Source: an uncultured Chloroflexota bacterium
GTDB taxonomy: Bacteria > Chloroflexota > Limnocylindria > Limnocylindrales > CSP1-4
Assembly (NCBI GenBank): GCA_903928275.1
Contig: CAIYQJ010000226.1
Coordinates: 1 to 12,173, forward strand
DNA: 12,173 nucleotides
Direction of reading: 5' to 3'
A program made the translations under genes and the position numbers. Shown in pieces: positions 1 through 6,208 of this stretch (its first letter is position 1; every line of letters begins with the position of its first letter). The notes beneath the pieces were generated by a model. It made no database searches and was not told where the DNA came from. It saw nothing but the letters and a program-made list of their open reading frames with translations.

Positions 1-651
1 CGAAGCCGGCCCGCTGAGCGCGACGTTGTAGGGCCGGGCAGGTGGGTGGTCGACGTAGTCGGCGGCGACGTACCGCGCGGCGAGGCTGACGTCACCGGCG
101 CTGAATGCCGTGTCGTGGACCCAGCCGACCGCGTGCCTGTGAGCCTCGAGGAGCGCCGGATCGTGCGGATCGGGCGGCAGGATGTCGGGCCGCGTTCGGA
201 GGTGCGATGCATCGGGCGGCGGCCCGATGCCGGCCGATGCAGGGATGCCGCCGATCTGCGCCAGGAGGGCGAGGATGTCCGGCTGACCCCAGTGCTCGAC
301 GATCCTGCCGTCGCGAACCCGGAAGATGCCGTGCGACGCCCACGTCGCCTGCTTGCCGGAGGGCGGGATCCCCATGAACGCGCCGCCGTGGGTGCCGGAG
401 CCGGTGACGCGCGTCGCCACCTTGTCCCCCTCGGACAGCATCGTCTGGATGGTGAAGTGGACGTCCGGGAAGCCGCCTCGGAACATCCGGAACACCGCTT
501 CGACCCCGGCGAACCCCCCGGGCGCGCCGGGTGGTGCGCTGTGGTCCGTGTAGCCGGCGTCGAACAGCTCGGGGATGAGCTCGTAGCGGCCGTCGTTGAT
601 GATGTCATCGACGAACCGCCTGTAGATCGCCTGGTTCTCGTCCGTGGCCAT
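1..651 (-). CDS. Tandem SnoaL-like (NTF2-fold) protein, partial at left edge
   Basis: The reading frame is open from an ATG at 651 for 217 codons and runs off the window without a stop, so the C-terminus is missing. GGAGGG lies about 6 bases before the ATG and supports the start. Residues 8-135 look like a complete SnoaL-like polyketide-cyclase/ester-cyclase domain: an N-terminal helix, DAGYTDHSAPPG (31-42), FPDVHF (61-66), and the family-typical PPSGK (96-100) followed by FRVRDGRIVEHWGQPD. After a Pro-rich linker (about 143-165) a second domain seems to begin, since HAVGWVHDTAFSAGD and AADYVDHPP (197-204) repeat the pattern of the first domain's start. The C-terminal part of domain 1 (WGQPDILALLAQIGG) matches the end of the neighbouring 732-1193 product (FGELDMLGLMTTIGG), pointing to a shared origin. 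The family includes cyclases, isomerases, hydrolases and non-enzymatic binders, so substrate and reaction are unknown. Last visible gene of the minus-strand block. Confidence 0.85.
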   Translation of the reverse strand, partial: MATDENQAIYRRFVDDIINDGRYELIPELFDAGYTDHSAPPGAPGGFAGVEAVFRMFRGGFPDVHFTIQTMLSEGDKVATRVTGSGTHGGAFMGIPPSGKQATWASHGIFRVRDGRIVEHWGQPDILALLAQIGGIPASAGIGPPPDASHLRTRPDILPPDPHDPALLEAHRHAVGWVHDTAFSAGDVSLAARYVAADYVDHPPARPYNVALSGPAS

Positions 652-731
652 GTCGGCCCTCCGTCATTCACCCGCCCTGGCTGGTCAGCGATCGCCGATC
701 GCGGCTCGGACCCGGCACCGGACGGAGCGGC

Positions 732-1193
732 CTAGCTTCCTTCGACCGTTGACTTCACTCCGCCGATCGTGGTCATCAGACCGAGCATGTCGAGCTCGCC
801 GAAGCCTTCGACGACCTTGCCGTCGACGACCCGGTCGATGCCGATCGTCCCGACGCTCACCTTCTGGCCCGAGGGAGGGACACCCAGGAACTCGCCAAGG
901 TGCGTGCCCTCCCACGTCAGGCGGACGCAGACCGTGCCGCCGACCGCGAAGATCTCGTCGACCCGCTGGACGGCGTCCGGGAACCCGGTCCGCCAGGCGA
1001 GGATCAGCTGCTTCAGGCCCTCGATCCCGGGCTCGATCACCTGCCCGCCGGCCCCGTGGACCTTGAAGTTCGGGTGGATGATCTCGTCGGCGACCTGGAC
1101 CTTGCCCTGGGTCCAGCCCTCGTCGCACCAGCGCCGGATGACCGCCATCGCGGCCTCTTCCTCCGCCGTGTACACATGTCCCGTGTCAGTCAT
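732..1193 (-). CDS. SnoaL-like ester cyclase-family protein
   Basis: A 153-residue cytoplasmic protein with no signal peptide or membrane segment. The ATG at 1193 is preceded by GGGAGA at a 6-7 base spacing. The single-domain NTF2/SnoaL fold is indicated by the N-terminal helix with WCDEGWTQGK (22-31), a first strand IIHPNFKVHGAGG (38-50), GFPDAVQRVDEIFA (70-83), EGTHLGEFLGVPPSGQK (95-111) and IDRVVDGKVVEGFGELD (119-135). The FPD and PPSGxK elements are typical of SnoaL ester cyclases that close polyketide rings or act on related small molecules. The C-terminal segment resembles domain 1 of the 1-651 gene, so the two are probably duplicates. It sits 80 bases upstream of that gene and 69 bases after the tautomerase gene, with a strong GC hairpin in that second gap. 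The family call is secure; the substrate is unknown. Confidence 0.88.
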   Translation of the reverse strand: MTDTGHVYTAEEEAAMAVIRRWCDEGWTQGKVQVADEIIHPNFKVHGAGGQVIEPGIEGLKQLILAWRTGFPDAVQRVDEIFAVGGTVCVRLTWEGTHLGEFLGVPPSGQKVSVGTIGIDRVVDGKVVEGFGELDMLGLMTTIGGVKSTVEGS

Positions 1194-1228
1194 TCGCGTC
1201 TCCCGTCGTGCCCCGGCGCCAAAGAGAG

Positions 1229-1253
1229 GGGCCGGCGACGGCGTCGCCGGCCC
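1229..1253 (-). terminator. Perfect 11-bp GC hairpin, terminator-like
   Basis: GGGCCGGCGAC (1229-1239) and GTCGCCGGCCC (1243-1253) are exact reverse complements around a 3-base loop. On the minus strand the stem lies 9 bases after the tautomerase stop codon and is followed by CTCTCTTTGG, a pyrimidine-rich but not pure-T tail. This could be a weak intrinsic terminator, a partial attenuator, or an RNA-stability hairpin within the transcript. The downstream SnoaL gene has its own ribosome binding site only about 25 bases further on. Confidence 0.5.
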
Positions 1254-1262
1254 AGGGGTGGT

Positions 1263-1619
1263 CTACTCGTGCTGCTTCCCGCCCTTCCAGAGGTTCTCGG
1301 CCAGGGCGTCCTTGTCCGGATCGCCGCCGCTCGCCGCATGCTGTGACGTCAGCTGCTCGACGACCTTGCCCATGATCTCGTTGGAGCGGTTCTTCTGGGC
1401 CGTGTACTCCGGGCCGATGAGCCAGGCGAGATCCGGCATCGGCTTGCCGCCGATGCCCCACTCCATCTGGGGAGTCTCCTGGATGATGCAGTAGACGAAC
1501 GGTCGCGCGACCTCGCCGACGACCGAGATGAACGTGTCCGTGAGCTTGACGATGAGCTCCTGCTTCTGCTCCTCGTTCGCCACGACATCCTTGATGAACT
1601 GCACCGTGATGATCGGCAT
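1263..1619 (-). CDS. 4-oxalocrotonate tautomerase-like protein
   Basis: A 118-residue protein beginning MPIITVQF, the hallmark of the tautomerase superfamily: after removal of Met, Pro-1 is the catalytic base. The ATG at 1619 has GAAAGGGG about 6 bases upstream. Residues 2-60 follow the 4-OT beta-alpha-beta pattern, with NEEQKQELIVKLTDTF (15-30) as the long helix and CIIQE...MEWGIGGK (44-59) as the second strand and active-site loop; Trp54 sits where 4-OT usually has its active-site Phe. By my hand alignment the two catalytic arginines of classical 4-OT are missing: a Tyr (43) occupies the Arg39 position and no Arg is found near position 11. Beyond residue 63 there is an extra C-terminal helix of about 50 residues, longer than the roughly 62-residue classical subunit. 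It could be a keto-enol tautomerase on a different substrate or a dehalogenase/hydratase-like member. The gene is embedded in the SnoaL run, 27 bases after the preceding gene. Confidence 0.85.
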   Translation of the reverse strand: MPIITVQFIKDVVANEEQKQELIVKLTDTFISVVGEVARPFVYCIIQETPQMEWGIGGKPMPDLAWLIGPEYTAQKNRSNEIMGKVVEQLTSQHAASGGDPDKDALAENLWKGGKQHE

Positions 1620-1646
1620 CTCGTGCCCCTTTCGCCCTCTCGGGGC

Positions 1647-2075
1647 CTACTCCGTATCGCCGACGACCGGCGCGCGCGACCAGAACTGGTCGTACTCGGT
1701 CGTGCCGTCGCCGAAGATCGCGCCCCTGCCGGCGATCACCTTCCCGTCGCGCCAGCGAAGGACGTGGGCGACCTCGATGTCCATCCGCTTGTCGCTGTCC
1801 GCGCGCTTGCCCTTGTTCCGGGTGATGTCGCACGACCAGTCGTCGGTCACGAGGATCTCGATGGTCTCCATGTTGAAGCTGCCGCCGGACAGCTCACCCA
1901 CGCGGCCCATGAACCCGAGAAACCCGTCGAGGCCGTGATACCAGCCGGACAGCTCGTTGTGCCCCGGGACCTGCCAGACCATGTCCTCGGCCCAGAACTG
2001 CTGGACGATGTCCCGGTCGCCGCTCGCGAGCGCCTTGTACGCGCTCTTCACGTGGTCGGACGTCAATTCGGCCAT
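1647..2075 (-). CDS. SnoaL-like (NTF2-fold) protein
   Basis: A 142-residue protein. The ATG at 2075 is chosen because GAGGAGA lies about 8 bases upstream and the SnoaL fold starts directly after it; the frame stays open further upstream, but that stretch overlaps the neighbouring coding region. The NTF2 fold is seen as helix SDHVKSAYKALASGD (6-20), FWAEDMVWQVPGHNELSG (27-44), a helix around GLDGFLGFMGRV, then strands ending in VAHVLRWRDGKVIAGRGAIFGD (102-123). The WxxPGHxxLSG motif is shared with the next gene upstream (2108-2554), so the pair probably arose by tandem duplication. Such proteins are small cytoplasmic cyclases, isomerases or dehydratases, or accessory binders. 32 bases separate it from its upstream partner. 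Reaction unknown. Confidence 0.87.
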   Translation of the reverse strand: MAELTSDHVKSAYKALASGDRDIVQQFWAEDMVWQVPGHNELSGWYHGLDGFLGFMGRVGELSGGSFNMETIEILVTDDWSCDITRNKGKRADSDKRMDIEVAHVLRWRDGKVIAGRGAIFGDGTTEYDQFWSRAPVVGDTE

Positions 2076-2107
2076 GCTCAGCGTCTCCTCGTCCCTGTCC
2101 GCGCTGC

Positions 2108-2554
2108 TCAGCCGAGCCGGTCCGGGATGGGCTTGAGCGGGTACATCGACCAGAAGTACCGATCGACGTTGTGCTGGTCGCCCGTGTAGACCTGCACCTC
2201 GTGGATCCGGCCGTCGCGCACGCGGTAGTAGCTGCACGTCGGGAAGTAGATGGTCTCGCCGTTGGTCAACACGCCGTGGCCGGTGTGCCGCTCGACGACG
2301 CCGTCTTCCTCCATCGTGCCGAAGTGCACGTCCTCGACGACGATCCCGGTCTGCATGAGGGCAGCGAAGAACGCGATGACCTCGTCGGGTCCGCGCTTGA
2401 TGCCCGACAGCGGGTGGTGTCCCGGCAGGTTCCAGGTGATGTCGGGGGCGAAGACATCGGTCTTCAGGGTGGCCATGTCGCCCTTCCCGAAGCACTCGTA
2501 CATCTTGTCGACGAGCGCCATCGCGGGGTGGGACGTCAATACCTCGGTCGCCAT
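2108..2554 (-). CDS. SnoaL-like (NTF2-fold) protein
   Basis: A 148-residue protein starting at ATG 2554, with a strong AAGGAGAG ribosome binding site about 8 bases before it; the frame extends further upstream but no good start is seen there. The fold is shown by helix AMALVDKMYECFGKGD (11-26), FAPDITWNLPGHHPLSG (35-51), a helix PDEVIAFFAALMQTG, paired strands VVEDVHFGTMEEDGVVERH and CSYYRVRDGRIHEVQVYTGD (107-126), and the terminal FWSMYPLKP. The WNLPGHHPLSG segment closely parallels WQVPGHNELSG in the 1647-2075 product. The RVRDGRIHEV strand is characteristic of SnoaL-like polyketide cyclase relatives. No membrane segment or signal is visible. The 119-base leader upstream holds a small hairpin. 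Function unassigned beyond the fold. Confidence 0.87.
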   Translation of the reverse strand: MATEVLTSHPAMALVDKMYECFGKGDMATLKTDVFAPDITWNLPGHHPLSGIKRGPDEVIAFFAALMQTGIVVEDVHFGTMEEDGVVERHTGHGVLTNGETIYFPTCSYYRVRDGRIHEVQVYTGDQHNVDRYFWSMYPLKPIPDRLG

Positions 2555-2673
2555 TCGATCGCTCTCCTTCGGTCCTGGGCTCTCGACCCAGGCTGGTGCT
2601 GGTTGATCACGTGGAGGGGGACGCTGACGCGGCTCGCTACCGATACCTCCTTGTGTCTGGTGGGCTGGCGGGA
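2555..2673 (-). other. 119-base leader with hairpin and a Shine-Dalgarno-like sequence without a start
   Basis: This is the longest gap within the SnoaL run. On the minus strand it contains AAGGAGGT at 2652-2645, identical to an ideal ribosome binding site, but no ATG, GTG or TTG follows within about 12 bases. Nearer the downstream gene, CCTGGG (2587-2592 read on minus) pairs with CCCAGG (2574-2579) around a 7-base loop and ends a few bases before the true ribosome binding site of the 2108-2554 gene. No clear promoter is visible. The hairpin may affect RNA processing or translation of the gene behind it. Confidence 0.3.
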
Positions 2674-3117
2674 TCAGCCGAGGGAGGCCGACCCGGGCAT
2701 GAGGTCCATGCCATCGACGACGTACTTCTGGATGACCATGCGAGAGCCGTCCTCCGATCGGCGGACGACCCACGTCTGGCGGGCGTCCATCCCGAGCCAC
2801 TTGCTCCTGGCCTCGGGCGGGTCCCACACGTGTGCCTGCCAGTTGACGATGAGCTTCACGTCGGCTTCGTCGCCACGCGGGGTGATGGCGAGCTCCTTCA
2901 GCGTGTGGACCTCGTCGAAGAACGTCCGCGTCACGCGCTCGTACCAGCCCTTGAAGCCGTCGACGCCGAACGTCGGACCTTCGGGCCAGTACATCTCGAG
3001 CCCGGTGGACGAGACGAGCGGGACGAGCTCCTCGAAGGGGGCGTGCACGTCGAGCGCCCGGTACCAGTCATCCACGAGCTGTCGAACCGCGCCCTGGTCG
3101 AGGTCGTCGGTCGTCAT
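2674..3117 (-). CDS. SnoaL-like (NTF2-fold) protein
   Basis: A 147-residue protein; ATG 3117 is preceded by TGGAGG at about 8 bases. The N-terminal helix VRQLVDDWYRALDVHAP (11-27) followed by FEELVPLVSSTGLEMYWPEGP (28-48) is the usual start of an NTF2/SnoaL domain, and GVDGFKGWYERVTRTFFDEVHTLKEL (51-76) gives the third helix and first inner strand. LIVNWQAHVWDPPEA (89-103) and RQTWVVRRSEDGSRMVIQKYVVDG (113-136) form the remaining sheet. It is more divergent from its neighbours than the 1647/2108 pair, suggesting a different substrate. The gene lies 25 bases after the 3143-3490 gene, so the two are almost certainly co-transcribed. Family call good, function unknown. Confidence 0.83.
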   Translation of the reverse strand: MTTDDLDQGAVRQLVDDWYRALDVHAPFEELVPLVSSTGLEMYWPEGPTFGVDGFKGWYERVTRTFFDEVHTLKELAITPRGDEADVKLIVNWQAHVWDPPEARSKWLGMDARQTWVVRRSEDGSRMVIQKYVVDGMDLMPGSASLG

Positions 3118-3142
3118 CGCTGAACCTCCATCTGATCGTCCA

Positions 3143-3490
3143 TCAGCCCATGACGCCGGTGAAGTGGACGGCGATCTTGCCGTCCCGCAGGGCCAGGGCG
3201 TCGTAGACGCGTGTCCGCCCGAGCGCGGACCGCACCGTCGCCTCGAAGAAGACGGCTCCGTCGGTCTCGACGAACTTGTCCGTCGACTCGATCACCAGGT
3301 CACCGAGCATCGCGATGTAGCCGCGGAAGTACTCCTTCAGGGCCTGGCTCCCCTTCACGACCGTCTGGAACGAGACCAGCTCGGCATCCTCCGCGTAGTT
3401 CGTGTCGATCAGGCCGTCCACGTCCTTGTCGAGAAGGAAGCGGACCTGCCGCTCGTAAAGCGCCCGCCCCGGGCCCCCGGTCACATCCAC
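3143..3490 (-). CDS. Small NTF2-fold (SnoaL-like) protein, GTG start
   Basis: A 115-residue product, the shortest NTF2-fold member here. The GTG at 3490 is chosen because CGGAG lies about 7 bases upstream and no in-frame ATG exists further upstream before the end of the thiamine enzyme gene; a second GTG two codons later (3484) is a possible alternative. Features are helix ALYERQVRFLLDKDVDGLIDTNY (10-32), AEDAELVSFQTVVKGSQALKEYFRGYIAML (33-62), strands LVIESTDKFVETDGAVFFEATV (65-86) and RVYDALALRDGKIAVHFTGVMG (94-115). The pattern of a helix pair followed by a curved sheet ending in LRDGKI matches nuclear-transport-factor-2-like proteins. It follows the thiamine enzyme gene after 40 bases, linking the SnoaL run to that enzyme in one probable transcript. 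Confidence 0.82.
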   Translation of the reverse strand: MDVTGGPGRALYERQVRFLLDKDVDGLIDTNYAEDAELVSFQTVVKGSQALKEYFRGYIAMLGDLVIESTDKFVETDGAVFFEATVRSALGRTRVYDALALRDGKIAVHFTGVMG

Positions 3491-3530
3491 AGCGCCACTC
3501 CGATCCGATGCATGACTTCCCTCGTCGGCT

Positions 3531-5246
3531 TCACGACTGCCCCGCCCGTGCGTGCTTCGCCCGTGCGGCGTCGTGCTGGACGTCGTCGCTCACGACGAGG
3601 TCGATGAGGAACGGCGCATCGTCCGCGAGGGCCGCGTCGAGCGCCGGGCCGATGTCCGCGGCGGTCTCCACTCGCGCGGCGGCGACGCCCATCGCACCGG
3701 CCAGCTGGTCGAAGCGCATGCGCGGCTCGCGAAGGTCGAACGACCGCGGGAACGTGCCCTCCGGCAGGCCCTGGTCCCGCCAGTACTGCTGGATGTTCAG
3801 CTTCAGCAGCTGGTAGGCGCCGTTGTCGAGGATGACGAACTTGGCCCCGATCCCGTGATGGGCCGCCGTCCACAGCGCCTGGATCGTGTACATGCTCCCG
3901 CCGTCACCGGTGAAGCCGACGACCGTGCGACCCGGGTCGGCGAGCTTGACCCCGATGGCGCCCGGGATGCCGACCCCGAGCGAGCCGCCGCGCGTCTGGA
4001 AGAACGAGCCGGGTCGGCGCGGCGGCAGGTACCGCGTGATCTCGGGTGAGAACGTGAGCCCCTCGTCGAAGATCGCCGCATCTGCCGGCAGGCGGCGGGC
4101 GAGCTCCTCGAGGAACTGCGAGACATGCAGCGGGGTGGTGCGCCGGGCCGCGAGGTCCGCGTCCCGCTCCGCCGCGTCGCGCCGGTCCCGGCTCTCCGTC
4201 ATGGCGGCCGTCCGCGACCGCGCGGCCTCGCGATTCGCGTCCGTCAGGCGTGCGTCGATGTCGCGCGCGAGAGCGGCGAGGGTCGACCTGGGGTCGCCCA
4301 GCAGGCCGACCTCGACCGGGAAGTTCTTCGCGATCTCGTAGGCGTCGAGGTCCACATGGACGATCCGCGCAGCGGGCGCGAACGGATCGGAGAGCATCGG
4401 GTAGACCTCCGGGAAGAGGTACGTGCCCACGACGAGGATCGCGTCCGCGCCGTGCACGATCCCGCGGCTGTGCTCGCCGAACATGTGGCCGAGGTGACCC
4501 TGGAAGAGGGGATGCGTCTCGTCCATGTTGACCTCGGACGAGGTCGCACCCCAGACGCCCGCTCCGAGCAGCTCGGCGATGTGCGTGAGCTCGGCCTGTG
4601 CGCCCGACCTCGCGACACCGTCGCCCATGATCACGAGGGGGTCGCGCGCGGCGGCCAGGATGTCCGCCGCCGCGCCGAGGTCCGTCGCTTCGGGGATCAC
4701 CCGGGTGCGGACCGGCGAGGTCGGCCTGACCTCCTCGTCGTTGATGGCGTCGAGGACGTCCGCCGGAAGCGCCACGAATACGGGGCCGGTCGGCGGCGTC
4801 TCGGCGATCTTCACCGCGCGGCGGATGACCCGCAGGAGCGACGTCGGGTCCACGACCCGGGTAGCCCACTTGGTGACCGGCCGCGCGATGGCGACGAGAT
4901 CCGAGGCCATCTGCGCATCCATGGCGTCGTACCGCAGCCCGGACTCACCCGCGACGACGACGAGCGGGGTTCCGCCGCGCTTCGCCTGGTAGAGCATCCC
5001 GATGCCGTTGCCCAGTCCGACGCCGCTGTGGAGCTGGACGATCGCCGGCCGGCCGGTCGCGCGGGCGTAGCCGTCCGCGATCCCGACGGCCACCGTCTCC
5101 TGGAGCGTCAGGATGTACGTGAAGTCGCGGTAACTCCCGAGCGCATCGAGGAACCCCTGCTCGACCGTGCCGGGATTGCCGAACATGAAGTGCAGGTCGT
5201 CGGCGAGGAACTGCTCGATGATCGCGAATCTGCCCGTCCTGGGCAT
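3531..5246 (-). CDS. Thiamine-diphosphate enzyme, benzoylformate decarboxylase-like
   Basis: A 571-residue cytoplasmic enzyme with the usual three-domain layout of the acetolactate synthase/decarboxylase family: N-terminal pyrimidine-binding domain (about 1-170), central domain (about 185-340), C-terminal diphosphate-binding domain (about 365-550). ATG 5246 has GGAGG about 9 bases upstream. FGNPGT (22-27), LQE with Glu50 as the cofactor-activating glutamate, and LHSGVGLGN with His73 match the order FGNPGS, LQE, LHSAAG in Pseudomonas benzoylformate decarboxylase (MdlC). GDGG at 447 to Asn475 forms the GDG-X(n)-N metal/diphosphate motif. The second catalytic histidine of MdlC (its FRYH segment) appears absent: here the aligned text is YLFPEVYP. 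Substrate is therefore probably a 2-keto acid or acyl donor, with decarboxylation or C-C ligation/cleavage both possible. Sits between a DJ-1 gene (39-base gap) and the SnoaL run. Confidence 0.9.
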   Translation of the reverse strand: MPRTGRFAIIEQFLADDLHFMFGNPGTVEQGFLDALGSYRDFTYILTLQETVAVGIADGYARATGRPAIVQLHSGVGLGNGIGMLYQAKRGGTPLVVVAGESGLRYDAMDAQMASDLVAIARPVTKWATRVVDPTSLLRVIRRAVKIAETPPTGPVFVALPADVLDAINDEEVRPTSPVRTRVIPEATDLGAAADILAAARDPLVIMGDGVARSGAQAELTHIAELLGAGVWGATSSEVNMDETHPLFQGHLGHMFGEHSRGIVHGADAILVVGTYLFPEVYPMLSDPFAPAARIVHVDLDAYEIAKNFPVEVGLLGDPRSTLAALARDIDARLTDANREAARSRTAAMTESRDRRDAAERDADLAARRTTPLHVSQFLEELARRLPADAAIFDEGLTFSPEITRYLPPRRPGSFFQTRGGSLGVGIPGAIGVKLADPGRTVVGFTGDGGSMYTIQALWTAAHHGIGAKFVILDNGAYQLLKLNIQQYWRDQGLPEGTFPRSFDLREPRMRFDQLAGAMGVAAARVETAADIGPALDAALADDAPFLIDLVVSDDVQHDAARAKHARAGQS

Positions 5247-5285
5247 GGGCTGATGCCTCCGTGATCGATCGGGGATGCCGGTGGC

Positions 5286-6107
5286 CTACCAGCCGAAGCG
5301 CGTCAGGCCCTGCTCCAGGACCTCGACCATCTTCTCGCCGGTCAGGTACGAGTCGGGAGTGGATCGCCCCGTGATGAACGGGTAGTCCACGATCACGGAC
5401 GTCGCGTGGCCCACGTTGCCGTGGTAGCCGCCGTCCGGCCCGGTGGCGTCGCGCAGGATGTACTCGAGCGGATACGGCGGCGGGCCCATGTTGAGGTCGG
5501 TCCCGAGGAACCCGGTGCCGTCCTTGTAGTCGTACTCCTTGCAGTGCCCCGTGACGTGCTTGCCCCAGATGATGCTCTTGCGGTCGGTGAGGTCACGGGC
5601 GAACGCGAGGGCGGTCACCCCGTAGCACTCGGCGCCGATCGGCTTCCCCAGCTTGAGGAACGACAGGATCAGGGCGTGGACGCGGTCGTTGTTCGCGATG
5701 TCCACGATCGGCCCGCTCCCGCCGCAGAGAAGGATCGCGTCGTATTTCTCGAGCTCGGGCGCCAGGGCATCGAGCCGGTCGTAGTAGTGCTCCATGTCGC
5801 GCAGCAGCGTCGGGGAGCTCCAGTACGGGCGCTCCGGCACCCACGCCGAGATGTCGATGGGATGGTCGTACCTGGGGGAGGCGTCGAGCTCCCGGGTCTT
5901 GCGCGCGACCTCCTCGGACGTCACGGATCGGCCCAGCGGCGGATCCACGTACGCCGGATCCATGCTCGGCGGGAGCGGGCTCGGTCGCTTCCCGCGCGGC
6001 GTCGCGAAGTCGACCTGGTACCCGGCCCTGTCGAACGTCTCGAGAGGACCGACGAGCTCCTCTCCCCAGTACCCGTACTCGGAGAGGAGGATGAGGACGC
6101 GCTTCAT
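5286..6107 (-). CDS. DJ-1/PfpI superfamily protein
   Basis: A 273-residue protein. The ATG at 6107 is selected because the fold begins at once with MKRVLILLSEYGYWGEEL, and AGAAGGCAGG precedes it; the longer open frame upstream is compositional. The Rossmann-like core is clear: strand 1 (VLILLSE), the conserved acidic residue after GYWGEE (16-17), strand 2 YQVDFATPRG (30-39), YDAILLCGGSG (122-132), and the nucleophile elbow GAECYGVTAL with Cys161. The residue after the nucleophile is Tyr rather than the more usual His of Hsp31-type proteins. Segments HVTGHCKEYDY (184-194) and NVGHATSVIVDYPFITGR follow, then a C-terminal helix. Family activities include glyoxalase III, chaperone, amidase and hydratase functions. 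Its position directly before a thiamine enzyme suggests it acts on, or detoxifies, a reactive carbonyl in that pathway, which is inference. Confidence 0.87.
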   Translation of the reverse strand: MKRVLILLSEYGYWGEELVGPLETFDRAGYQVDFATPRGKRPSPLPPSMDPAYVDPPLGRSVTSEEVARKTRELDASPRYDHPIDISAWVPERPYWSSPTLLRDMEHYYDRLDALAPELEKYDAILLCGGSGPIVDIANNDRVHALILSFLKLGKPIGAECYGVTALAFARDLTDRKSIIWGKHVTGHCKEYDYKDGTGFLGTDLNMGPPPYPLEYILRDATGPDGGYHGNVGHATSVIVDYPFITGRSTPDSYLTGEKMVEVLEQGLTRFGW

Positions 6108-6180
6108 GTGATACCTGCCTTCTCGTCTGTGTTGCGGTCGCTGGCCGGTTCGACCCTCGGACGCGTCGGCGCCCGCGTCT

Positions 6181-6197
6181 CCGGCCGGCGGGGCCGG
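6181..6197 (-). repeat. Short GC inverted repeat after the AGE-STAS gene
   Basis: CCGGCC (6181-6186) and GGCCGG (6192-6197) pair around a 5-base loop within the 101-base gap after the AGE-STAS stop codon. There is no T-rich run on the minus-strand side, so it is at best a weak transcription pause or mRNA 3-prime stabiliser. In such GC-rich DNA a 6-bp repeat can occur by chance. Confidence 0.25.
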
Positions 6198-6208
6198 TCG
6201 TCCTGATC

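Noticed and set aside
688..702. GCGATC-GCC-GATCGC inverted repeat between the two leftmost genes
   Set aside because: Short and made of a common GATC-containing palindrome; no T-run and no clear role, so not called as a feature.
2171..3607. A 478-codon plus-strand open frame opposite three SnoaL genes
   Set aside because: Low-complexity, no family resemblance and no ribosome binding site of note; the minus strand has three well-formed genes there.
4125..5264. A 379-codon plus-strand open frame opposite the thiamine enzyme
   Set aside because: Antisense shadow of a gene with clear ThDP motifs; Arg/Asp/Val-rich with no recognisable fold.
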